From NCBI RefSeq assembly GCF_035975855.1, contig NZ_CP109055.1, positions 6,262,001 through 6,326,000 of the forward strand: a stretch of 64,000 bases of DNA, given 5' to 3'. The position numbers were made by a program, and so were the translations under genes. The notes under the pieces are model-generated. The model was not told where the DNA came from, did no database searches, and was given only the letters and a program-made list of their open reading frames with translations. Of this stretch, positions 57,294 through 64,000 are shown piece after piece. Source of the DNA: Streptomyces sp. NBC_01304. Its GTDB lineage: Bacteria > Actinomycetota > Actinomycetes > Streptomycetales > Streptomycetaceae. How positions within the stretch are numbered: position 1 is the stretch's first letter; each line of letters begins with the position of its first letter.

Positions 57294-58241
57294 ATGGTGC
57301 AAGTCCTGGGACAGGGGCGGTTGGTCTACGGCATGCAGCTGCCGGTCCAGTCGCAGAGCAGTCTCTTCGCCGAGTCGTGGGAGGCGGACGCCGGAGCGCG
57401 GGAGCTGGCCGAGATCGCGCGTACGGCGGACCGCTCCGGCTTCGCGTACATCGCCTCCTGCGACCACGTCGCCATCCCGCGACGGCTCGCCAGGGCGATG
57501 GGCACCACCTGGTACGACCCCGTAGCCACGCTCTCCTTCCTCGCGGGCGTGACCGAGCGGGTGCGGCTGCTGAGCCATGTCGCCATCGTGGGCCTGCGGC
57601 ATCCGCTCGTCACCGCCAAGCAGTACGCGACCCTCGACCACCTCTCGGGCGGCCGGCTCATCCTCGGGGTCGGGGCCGGGCACGTGGAGGAGGAGTTCGA
57701 CGCCCTCGGTGCGGACTTCGCCGGGCGTGGCGGCGTACTCAATGAGTCCATCGACGCCCTGAAGGCAGCGCTCGGGCAGGACGAATACCCCGAACACCAC
57801 GGTGAGCGCTACCAGTTCAGCGGGCTCGGGCAGCGGCCGCGCCCCGCCCAGGAGCGCGTGCCGATCTGGGTCGGCGGGTCCTCGCCGGCCGCCGTGCGCC
57901 GGGCCGCGACGCGGGCCGACGGGTGGCTGCCGCAGGGGGATCCGCGTACCAAGCTCCCCGCGAAGATCGCCAAGCTCAAGGAGCTGCGGGCCGAGGCCGG
58001 TATCGAGGCGCCGATCACCATCGGCACCATCGTCGAGCCCCTCTACCTCGGTGAGCCCGACTGGGAGGTCGGCCGCTGGACCCTGTCCGGCAAGCCGGAG
58101 GCGATCGCCGCCTCGCTGCGCGAGTTCAAGGCGATGGGCGTCCATCAGATCCAGATCCGCTTCCGTTCGCGGAGTGTCGACGAACTCACCGACCAGATGG
58201 CCGCGTTCGGCGCGGAGGTCGCGCCGCATCTCAACGACTGA
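57294..58241 (+). CDS. LLM-class F420/FMN-dependent oxidoreductase
   Basis: A 315-residue luciferase-like TIM-barrel protein. It has ELAEIARTADRSGFAYIASCDH, VAIVGLRHPLVTAKQYATLDHLSGGRLILGVGAGH and VPIWVGGSSPAAVRRAATRADGW, the pattern of F420-dependent group members. It may oxidise or hydroxylate an intermediate in the CoA route. ATG 57294 follows AAGGGGAG. The C-terminal codons (PHLND stop) are tandemly repeated downstream. It is followed by an SDR gene. Confidence 0.9.
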   Translation: MVQVLGQGRLVYGMQLPVQSQSSLFAESWEADAGARELAEIARTADRSGFAYIASCDHVAIPRRLARAMGTTWYDPVATLSFLAGVTERVRLLSHVAIVGLRHPLVTAKQYATLDHLSGGRLILGVGAGHVEEEFDALGADFAGRGGVLNESIDALKAALGQDEYPEHHGERYQFSGLGQRPRPAQERVPIWVGGSSPAAVRRAATRADGWLPQGDPRTKLPAKIAKLKELRAEAGIEAPITIGTIVEPLYLGEPDWEVGRWTLSGKPEAIAASLREFKAMGVHQIQIRFRSRSVDELTDQMAAFGAEVAPHLND

Positions 58242-58316
58242 GCCGCGCCGCACCTCAACGACTGAGTCGCGCCGCACCTCAACGACTGAGTCGCGCCGCA
58301 TCTCAACGACTAGTTC
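58221..58316 (+). repeat. 24-bp tandem repeat duplicating the gene end
   Basis: Four copies (58221, 58245, 58269, 58293) of a unit beginning GCGCCGCATCTCAACGACTG. The first contains the last codons and stop of the monooxygenase gene. The others are in the spacer, and the final copy has TAG instead of TGA. Confidence 0.9.
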
Positions 58317-58350
58317 GACCTACAGGGCTCAATCAACGTACGGAGGACCC

Positions 58351-59136
58351 ATGGGCAAGCTGGACGACCGCGTCGTCATCATCACCGGTGCCGCGCGCGG
58401 GCAGGGCGAGCAGGAGGCGCGGCTCTTCGCGTCCGAGGGCGCCAAGGTGGTGCTCGCCGACGTGCTCGACGAGCAGGGCGAGGCCGTCGCCAAGGACATA
58501 GGGGAGGACCGGGCCCGCTACGTACACCTGGACGTGAGCCAGGAGGACCAGTGGGCGGCGGTCGTGGCCGCGGCGAAGGAGGCCTTCGGGAAGGTCGACG
58601 GCCTGGTCAACAACGCGGGCATCCTGCGCTTCAACGCCCTGCTCGACACCCCGCTCGACGAGTTCATGCAGGTCGTGCAGGTCAACCAGGTCGGCTGCTT
58701 CCTCGGCATCCGCGCCGTCGCGCCCGCGATCGGCGAGGCGGGCGGCGGCACCATCGTGAACACGGCGTCGTACACCGCGATGACGGGCATGGCCGGCGTG
58801 GGGACGTACGCCGCGACCAAGCACGCGATCCTCGGGCTCACGCGGGTGGCGGCCATGGAGCTCGCGGCGAACAAGATCCGGGTCAATGCCGTGTGCCCCG
58901 GTGCGATCGACACTCCGATGTCCAACCCCTCGCAGCTCGACCCCGACGCGGACCCCGCGGAGATGTCGGCCGCGCTTGACGAGCTCTACCGGAAGCTGGT
59001 GCCGCTGGGGCGGGTCGGGAAGCCCAAGGAGGTCGCCGATCTGGCGCTGTTCCTGTCGAGCGAGGACTCCTCGTACATCACCGGGCAGCCGTTCGTCATC
59101 GACGGCGGGTGGCTGGCGGGGGTCAGCGTCATCTGA
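58351..59136 (+). CDS. SDR-family oxidoreductase
   Basis: A 261-residue classical short-chain dehydrogenase. NAD motif TGAARGQG (residues 12-19), NNAG at NNAGILRF, Ser in NTASYTAMTG and catalytic YAATK are intact, with VCPGAIDTPM following. The glycine motif has RGQG instead of RGIG, a variant seen in 3-alpha/20-beta-hydroxysteroid-like SDRs. GGAGG precedes ATG 58351. It lies between two luciferase-like genes and probably acts on an alcohol or ketone intermediate. Confidence 0.92.
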   Translation: MGKLDDRVVIITGAARGQGEQEARLFASEGAKVVLADVLDEQGEAVAKDIGEDRARYVHLDVSQEDQWAAVVAAAKEAFGKVDGLVNNAGILRFNALLDTPLDEFMQVVQVNQVGCFLGIRAVAPAIGEAGGGTIVNTASYTAMTGMAGVGTYAATKHAILGLTRVAAMELAANKIRVNAVCPGAIDTPMSNPSQLDPDADPAEMSAALDELYRKLVPLGRVGKPKEVADLALFLSSEDSSYITGQPFVIDGGWLAGVSVI

Positions 59137-59167
59137 GGCGGCATCCGCACCGGGCTCCGGCAGGTAT

Positions 59168-59182
59168 CTGACGGGTCGTCAG
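59168..59182. promoter_or_regulatory. TetR-type operator palindrome (LLM 2, distal)
   Basis: CTGACGGGTCGTCAG, 86 bp upstream of the second luciferase-like gene. Confidence 0.68.
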
Positions 59183-59228
59183 TATTGACGGCTCCAGCCG
59201 ACGGTGGAACAGTCGACCACATCAGGAT

Positions 59229-59243
59229 CTGACGGTACGTCAG
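59229..59243. promoter_or_regulatory. TetR-type operator palindrome (LLM 2, proximal)
   Basis: CTGACGGTACGTCAG (7-bp arms), 25 bp upstream of the gene and 61 bp from the distal site centre to centre. Confidence 0.72.
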
Positions 59244-59268
59244 AAACTCAAGAGGATGGTGAACCTCC

Positions 59269-60396
59269 GTGGAATTCGGCGTCTTTGTACAGGGATACGT
59301 GCCCGATACGCGCCGGGCTGTGGACCCCGAGGCGGAGCACCACGCTCTGATCGAGGAGACCGAGTACATCATCCAGGCGGACAAATCCGGCTTCAAGTAC
59401 GCCTGGGCCTCCGAGCACCACTTCCTCGAGCAGTACTCGCACCTCTCGGCGAACGAGGTGTTCCTCGGCTACCTCGCCCACGCCACCGAGCGCATCCACC
59501 TCGGCTCCGGCATCTTCAACCCCCTCGCCCAGGTCAACCACCCGGTGAAGGTCGCCGAGAAGGTGGCCATGCTCGACCATCTCTCCAAGGGGCGCTTCGA
59601 GTTCGGCACCGGACGCGGTGCCGGCTCGCACGAGATCCTCGGCTTCCTGCCCGGCATCACGGACATGAACGCCACCAAGGAGATCTGGGAAGAGACCATC
59701 GCCGAGTTCCCCAAGATGTTCCTCCAGGAGGAGTACGAGGGGTTCCAGGGCAAGCACTGGTCGCTGCCCCCGCGGAAGATCTTCCCCAAGCCGTACGGGA
59801 AGTCGCACCCGGCCATGTGGTACGCCGCCGGCTCGCCGTCCTCGTACGCGATGGCCGCGAAGAAGGGGCTCGGGGTCCTCGGCTTCAGCGTCCAGAAGGT
59901 CTCGGACATGGAGTGGGTGCTAGAGCAGTACAAGACGGCGATCCAGGACCCGGACCCGGTCGGCGACTTCGTCAACGACAACGTGATGGTGACGTCGACG
60001 GCGATCTGCGCCGAGACCCACGAGAAGGCCGTGCAGCTCGCGATCAACGCGGGGCTGAACCGGCTGCAGTCGCTCGTCTTCTACTACCACGACACCTTCC
60101 CCAAGCCCGAAGGGCTGCCGGTCTGGCCGGAGATGCTGCCCGAGTTCAACGAGGAGATCGTCGAGCTGCTCATCGAGGAGGAGCTGCTGATCTGCGGCGA
60201 TCCTGATGAGGTGCTGAAGCAGTGCAAGCGGTGGGAGCAGGCGGGGGCGGATCAGCTTTCGTTCGGCATACCGATCGGGGTGCCGTCCGAGGACGTCCTC
60301 AACACGATCAAGCTCGTGGGCGAGCACGTCATACCGAAGATCGACACGGATCCGGTGCACCGGACGACGCGATTCCGGCAGAGCGCGGGTTCGTAA
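59269..60396 (+). CDS. LLM-class flavin-dependent monooxygenase (bacterial-luciferase-like)
   Basis: A 375-residue luciferase-like protein of the alkanal-monooxygenase-like group. Motifs FKYAWASEHHF, IHLGSGIFNPLAQVNHPVKVAEKVAMLDHLSKGRFEFGTGRGAG and AGSPSSYAMAAKKGLGVL are present. It probably needs reduced FMN from a reductase, for which the protein at 16991 is a candidate. GTG 59269 is used because the N-terminal strand MEFGVFVQGY begins there, though its GAGG is distant. It has two operators and is followed by repeat H. Confidence 0.9.
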   Translation: MEFGVFVQGYVPDTRRAVDPEAEHHALIEETEYIIQADKSGFKYAWASEHHFLEQYSHLSANEVFLGYLAHATERIHLGSGIFNPLAQVNHPVKVAEKVAMLDHLSKGRFEFGTGRGAGSHEILGFLPGITDMNATKEIWEETIAEFPKMFLQEEYEGFQGKHWSLPPRKIFPKPYGKSHPAMWYAAGSPSSYAMAAKKGLGVLGFSVQKVSDMEWVLEQYKTAIQDPDPVGDFVNDNVMVTSTAICAETHEKAVQLAINAGLNRLQSLVFYYHDTFPKPEGLPVWPEMLPEFNEEIVELLIEEELLICGDPDEVLKQCKRWEQAGADQLSFGIPIGVPSEDVLNTIKLVGEHVIPKIDTDPVHRTTRFRQSAGS

Positions 60397-60409
60397 GCCG
60401 CCTTCGGCG

Positions 60410-60538
60410 GACTTTCCCCCACCCCGCCCCTTCCCGTAAGGCTGCCGCCGGCATGAATCAGCCCGTCCGGCGTTTGAGGACACCGCCCGCAGGGCGGAAG
60501 GCGGCGCAGCCTTACGGGAAGGGGCGGGGTGGGGAAAT
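60410..60538. repeat. Streptomyces intergenic repeat, copy H
   Basis: Outer blocks CCCCGCCCCTTCCCGTAAG and CTTACGGGAAGGGGCGGGG are fully complementary. The core CAGCCCGTCCGGCGTTTGAGG and a CGCCCGCAGGGCG hairpin lie between. Confidence 0.88.
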
Positions 60539-60583
60539 CAAAACGCGGGATCGGCGCTCATCCCGGACTGCCGACCCCGTCCA

Positions 60584-60625
60584 TGTCCCGGCCGGAGGCC
60601 CTCGCGGCGGCCCCCGGCCGGGACA
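60584..60625 (+). other. Hairpin in the leader of the D-aminoacylase-type gene
   Basis: TGTCCCGGCCGG at 60584-60595 pairs with 60614-60625 over 12 bp and can extend inward. It is 51 bp upstream of the ATG. It may be a leader structure or a terminator for read-through from the monooxygenase. Confidence 0.55.
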
Positions 60626-60676
60626 CAACCACGTACGCACGCGCAGCAGACCGCACCAGAAGGGGACGACTTCGTC

Positions 60677-62416
60677 ATGCTCGACCACCTCATCAAGGGC
60701 GCCACCGTCGTGGACGGCACCGGAGCCCCCGCCCGCGTCGCAGACGTCGGCATCCGTGACGGCCGCATAGCCGTCATGGCCGAACCCGGCACGGTCCAGG
60801 AAGCGGCAGCGTCCTCCGAGGACGCCACCGGCAAGATCCTCGCCCCCGGCTTCGTGGACCCGCACACGCACTACGACGCCCAGCTCTTCTGGGACCCCTA
60901 CGCCACCCCGTCCCTCAACCACGGCGTGACCACCGTCGCCGGCGGCAACTGCGGGTTCACCCTCGCGCCCCTGAACCCCGCCCGGCCCGACGACGCCGAC
61001 TACACGCGCCGCATGATGTCCAAGGTCGAGGGCATGTCCCTGGTCGCCCTGGAAGAGGGCGCGCCTTGGAACTGGTCGACCTTCGGCGAGTACCTGAACC
61101 AGCTCGACGGACGGATTGCCGTCAACGCCGGGTTCATGGTGGGGCATTGCGCCCTGCGCCGGCACGTCATGGGTGAGGACGCGGTCGGCGGTCAGCCGAC
61201 GCCCGAGCAGCTGCAGCAGATGCTCGACCTCTTCCACCAGGCCATGGACGAGGGCGCCTGGGGGCTCTCCACCACCCAGTCCTCCACGCATTCGGACGGG
61301 AACGGCCAGCCCGTCGCCTCCCGGCACGCGGGGCCCGAGGAGCTGCTCGCCCTGTCGAAGGCCGTCTCCGAGCACGAGGGGACCCAGCTCGAAGCGATCG
61401 TCGCGGGCTGCCTGGACCAGTTCTCCGACGACGAGATCGACCTGTTCGTCGACATGACGGCCGCCGCCGGGCGTCCCCTCAACTGGAACGTGCTGACCAT
61501 CGACTCGGCCGTGCCCGAGCGCGTACCGCGCCAGCTGATCCCAAGTGAGCGCGCCCGCAAGGCGGGTGGCCGCATCGTCGCCCTCACGATGCCGATCCTG
61601 ACCCCGATGAACATGTCGCTCGGCACCTTCTGCGCCCTGAACCTCATCCCCGGCTGGGGCGACATCCTCGGCCTCCCCGTGCCCGAGCGGATCGCCAAGC
61701 TCCGTGACCCGGACGTACGCACCGAGATGCTCAAGCGCGCCGACTCCAAGGAGGCGGGCGTCTTCCGGCGGCTCGGCGACTTCGGGCGGTACGTCATCGG
61801 TGACACGTACAGCAAGGAGAACGAGGGCCTGACCGGGCGCATCGTCAACGACATCGCCGCCGAGCGCGGCCAGGACGCCTTCCAGTGCCTGGTCGAGATC
61901 TGCGCCAACGACGAGCTCCGTACGGTCCTTTGGCCCATGCCCACCGACAACGACCCGGCCTCCTGGGAGCTGCGCAAGCAGGCCTGGCAGCACGAGGACA
62001 TCATGCTCGGCGGGTCGGATGCCGGGGCCCACCTGGACCGCATGTGCGGCGCCCCGTACACCACGCGCTTCATCGGGGACTGCCTGCGCGGCCGCAAGCT
62101 GGCCACGCTGGAACAGGCGATCAAGATGCTCACGGACGACCCGGCCCAGCTGTTCGGGCTCATCGACCGGGGCCGGATCGAGGAGGGCTTCCACGCGGAC
62201 CTCGTCCTCTTCGACCCGGAGACGATCGAGGCGGGCAAGGCCACGCTCGTGCACGACCTGCCGGGGGACAGCCCGCGCCTCGACTCGAAGGCCATCGGCA
62301 TCAATGCCGTATGGGTCAACGGAGTCGAGGCCATTCGCGACGACGTCGTGAGCGGCGCCGTTCCCGGCAAGGTGCTTCGCTCGGGACAGGACACCAGGAC
62401 GGTGAGCACCAAGTGA
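60677..62416 (+). CDS. N-acyl-D-amino-acid deacylase-family amidohydrolase
   Basis: A 579-residue amidohydrolase. Metal-binding HTH in GFVDPHTHYDAQLFWDP (residue about 65), GGNCGFTLAPL, and the C-terminal GGSDAGAHLDRMCGAPYTTRFI are typical of the D-aminoacylase/dihydroorotase-like superfamily. It could hydrolyse an N-acyl or cyclic amide compound. The stop overlaps the start of the aldehyde dehydrogenase (GTGA), which ties the two to one pathway. ATG 60677 follows GAAGGGGACG. Confidence 0.88.
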   Translation: MLDHLIKGATVVDGTGAPARVADVGIRDGRIAVMAEPGTVQEAAASSEDATGKILAPGFVDPHTHYDAQLFWDPYATPSLNHGVTTVAGGNCGFTLAPLNPARPDDADYTRRMMSKVEGMSLVALEEGAPWNWSTFGEYLNQLDGRIAVNAGFMVGHCALRRHVMGEDAVGGQPTPEQLQQMLDLFHQAMDEGAWGLSTTQSSTHSDGNGQPVASRHAGPEELLALSKAVSEHEGTQLEAIVAGCLDQFSDDEIDLFVDMTAAAGRPLNWNVLTIDSAVPERVPRQLIPSERARKAGGRIVALTMPILTPMNMSLGTFCALNLIPGWGDILGLPVPERIAKLRDPDVRTEMLKRADSKEAGVFRRLGDFGRYVIGDTYSKENEGLTGRIVNDIAAERGQDAFQCLVEICANDELRTVLWPMPTDNDPASWELRKQAWQHEDIMLGGSDAGAHLDRMCGAPYTTRFIGDCLRGRKLATLEQAIKMLTDDPAQLFGLIDRGRIEEGFHADLVLFDPETIEAGKATLVHDLPGDSPRLDSKAIGINAVWVNGVEAIRDDVVSGAVPGKVLRSGQDTRTVSTK

Positions 62417-63882
62417 GCGCAGAACTTTCTTCTGGGCAGCGGCTGTTCATCGGTGGCGAGTGGGTCGAGCCCGACGGCGGCCACTACGAAGTGATCAACC
62501 CCGCGACCGAGGAGGTCGTGGGTCTTGCTCCCGAGGCCTCGCGGGCGCAGGTCGAGAAGGCCGCTGCGGTGGCCGCCTCGGCCTTCGAGACGTGGTCGCG
62601 TACGCCGGTGGAGGAGCGTGCGGCGATCCTCGACAAGGCCGCCGGGATCATCCAGGCAAACGCCGCCGAGTACGCGACGCTCGCCCAGGCCGAGACCGGC
62701 GCGACCACCGGAACGGCCCGCGGCATGCAGGTCGCGGTCGGGACCGCCCGGTTCAAGCGGTACGCGAGGGGGGCCTTGGAGCCCGTCGAGCACGCGCTGC
62801 CGCCGCAGATCAACGAGGCCGGGCCGATGGGCAAGGCGGGCGCCTTCGGGGCTCTGGAGGTACGCCAGCCGGTCGGCGTCGTCACCTGCATCACCTCCTA
62901 CAACAACCCCTGGGCCAACCCGGCCGGCAAGGTCGCGCCCGCGCTCGCGATGGGCAACACCGTCGTCGTGAAGCCCGCGCCGCAGGACCCGCTGTCGGTG
63001 TTCCGGATGGCGGAGGCGCTGGAGGCGGCGGGCGTACCCGCGGGCGTCGTGAACGTGGTCTCCGGCCGGTCGGTCGAGGTAGGACAGGCCGCCGTCGACT
63101 CCCCGGACGTCGACATGGTGAGCTTCACGGGGTCCACGGGGGTCGGGCAGGCCATCGGCGAGGTCTGTGGACGCTCGATGAAGCGCCAGCTCATGGAGCT
63201 CGGCGGGAAGGGTGCGGCCCTCGTCTTCGACGACGCGGACCTCGACGCCGCGATGATGGGCATCGGGACGACGTACGCCTTCTACAGCGGCCAGATCTGC
63301 ACCGCGCCGACCCGGGTACTGGCCCAACGCGGCATCTACGAGCAGCTGTTGGAGAAGCTGACGCAGTACATCGGCTTCATGAAGGTCGGCGACCCGACGG
63401 TGCAGGGCACGGTCATGGGGCCGGTCATCTCGGCCGCCCACCGCGACCGCGTCGAGTCGTACATCGAGCTGGGCAAGAAGGAAGGCGCCCGCCTGGTCGC
63501 GGGCGGCGAACGGCCGGCCATGGACCGGGGCTTCTACGTCGCCCCGACCCTCTTCGCCGACTGCACCAACGACATGCGGATCGTCCGCGAGGAGATCTTC
63601 GGACCCGTGGTCGTGGTCGTCCCCTTCGACGACGAGGAAGAGGCGATCCGCCTCGCCAACGACAGCGACTACGGCCTGCTGTCGTACGTCTGGTCGGGGG
63701 ACGTCGCCCGCGCCTTCCGGGTGGGCCGCCGACTGCGCTCGGGAGGCGTCGGGATCAACACCATCGGCCGCAACATGGAGGCCCCCTTCGGCGGCTTCAA
63801 GCAGAGCGGAGTGGGCCGCGACTGCGGCTCGTACGCGCTCGCGGCGTACAGCGAGGTCCAGTCGGTGGTCTGGACGACCTGA
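62413..63882 (+). CDS. NAD(P)-dependent aldehyde dehydrogenase
   Basis: A 489-residue aldehyde dehydrogenase. Cofactor-binding SFTGSTGVGQAIGE, the general-base Glu in MELGGKGAALVF, and the catalytic Cys in YSGQICTAPTRV are all present. EIFGPVVVVVPFDDEEEA and the C-terminal NMEAPFGGFKQSGVGRDCG complete the fold. It starts at GTG 62413, overlapping the preceding stop. The substrate is probably an aldehyde released by a retro-aldol or deacylation step; the exact one is unknown. Confidence 0.93.
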   Translation: MSAELSSGQRLFIGGEWVEPDGGHYEVINPATEEVVGLAPEASRAQVEKAAAVAASAFETWSRTPVEERAAILDKAAGIIQANAAEYATLAQAETGATTGTARGMQVAVGTARFKRYARGALEPVEHALPPQINEAGPMGKAGAFGALEVRQPVGVVTCITSYNNPWANPAGKVAPALAMGNTVVVKPAPQDPLSVFRMAEALEAAGVPAGVVNVVSGRSVEVGQAAVDSPDVDMVSFTGSTGVGQAIGEVCGRSMKRQLMELGGKGAALVFDDADLDAAMMGIGTTYAFYSGQICTAPTRVLAQRGIYEQLLEKLTQYIGFMKVGDPTVQGTVMGPVISAAHRDRVESYIELGKKEGARLVAGGERPAMDRGFYVAPTLFADCTNDMRIVREEIFGPVVVVVPFDDEEEAIRLANDSDYGLLSYVWSGDVARAFRVGRRLRSGGVGINTIGRNMEAPFGGFKQSGVGRDCGSYALAAYSEVQSVVWTT

Positions 63883-63891
63883 CGTCGAGCC

Positions 63892-63921
63892 GGGGCCGAC
63901 ACCTGCCGCAGGGTCGGCCCC
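63892..63921 (+). terminator. Hairpin terminator after the aldehyde dehydrogenase
   Basis: GGGGCCGAC at 63892-63900 pairs with GTCGGCCCC at 63913-63921, a 9-bp perfect stem, 10 bp after the stop. Confidence 0.78.
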
Positions 63922-63959
63922 GAGGCGGCGCCCTGTCGGGGTGGGGGTAGGAGCGGGGG

Positions 63960-64000
63960 GATTGCGTGGCTGGTGCGGGTGGGTGGTGCAGGTGGCCTCC
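63960..64000. repeat. Start of another copy of the large inverted-repeat arm (truncated)
   Basis: GATTGCGTGGCTGG at 63960-63973 is identical to part of the arms of the 46-47 kb structure. The following GTGGGTGG and GGCCTCC blocks match with small changes. Only about 40 bp is within the window. Confidence 0.55.

Overview
The window is chromosomal DNA from a Streptomyces species. The evidence is a very high G+C content, frequent GTG starts, and recognisable afsK, afsS and afsR genes, whose products form the Streptomyces AfsK-AfsR-AfsS regulatory cascade for secondary metabolism. Fifty-seven protein genes are supported. No rRNA, tRNA or CRISPR was seen.

Layout. 1-1.3 kb: the start of a minus-strand operon with overlapping genes (SseB-like, WXG-like, and a truncated cargo-like protein) that resembles a type VII secretion cargo locus. 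1.5-2.0 kb: an EF-hand protein. 2.4-31.3 kb: a large collection of CoA-thioester catabolic genes (CoA ligases, acyl-CoA dehydrogenases, amidohydrolase, cyclase, SDR, zinc alcohol dehydrogenase, PaaG-like hydratase, NDP-forming acyl-CoA synthetase, FAD oxidases, thiolase-like and DUF35 proteins). It is interspersed with transporters, a GlxA-type regulator, PPOX-fold proteins and a secreted protein. 31.4-35.8 kb: TetR regulator, VOC protein and afsK. 35.9-40 kb: a second CoA module (ligase, thiolase-like, DUF35, enoyl-CoA hydratase). 40-46 kb: miscellaneous genes (two secreted paralogues, an AlkZ-like protein, a phosphatase-like protein, an XRE/DUF397 pair, a HATPase). 46-47.1 kb: a 1.1-kb structure bounded by roughly 185-bp inverted repeats. 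47.3-51.1 kb: a small secreted DNH-repeat peptide, afsS and afsR. 51.4-57 kb: a second amidohydrolase and two WD40 receptor kinases. 57.3-63.9 kb: two luciferase-like monooxygenases, an SDR, a D-aminoacylase-type amidohydrolase and an aldehyde dehydrogenase.

How the genes fit together. A 15-bp palindrome, consensus CTGACGGNNCGTCAG, occurs at least fourteen times, almost always within about 140 bp upstream of a CoA-pathway or monooxygenase gene and often over a likely -10 region. A near-match overlaps the start codon of the TetR gene at 31.4-32.0 kb. I infer that this TetR protein represses a dispersed regulon that activates, oxidises, hydrates and cleaves a cyclic or branched carboxylic acid as its CoA ester. 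The substrate is unknown. The regulon surrounds the afs genes and appears to have pushed afsK away from afsS-afsR.

Repeats. Eight copies of a G+C-rich intergenic repeat lie at gene ends and supply C-terminal codons to some genes. A 197-bp MITE-like element with TA flanks supplies the stop codons of two convergent genes. The large inverted-repeat structure seems to recur at the right edge of the window.
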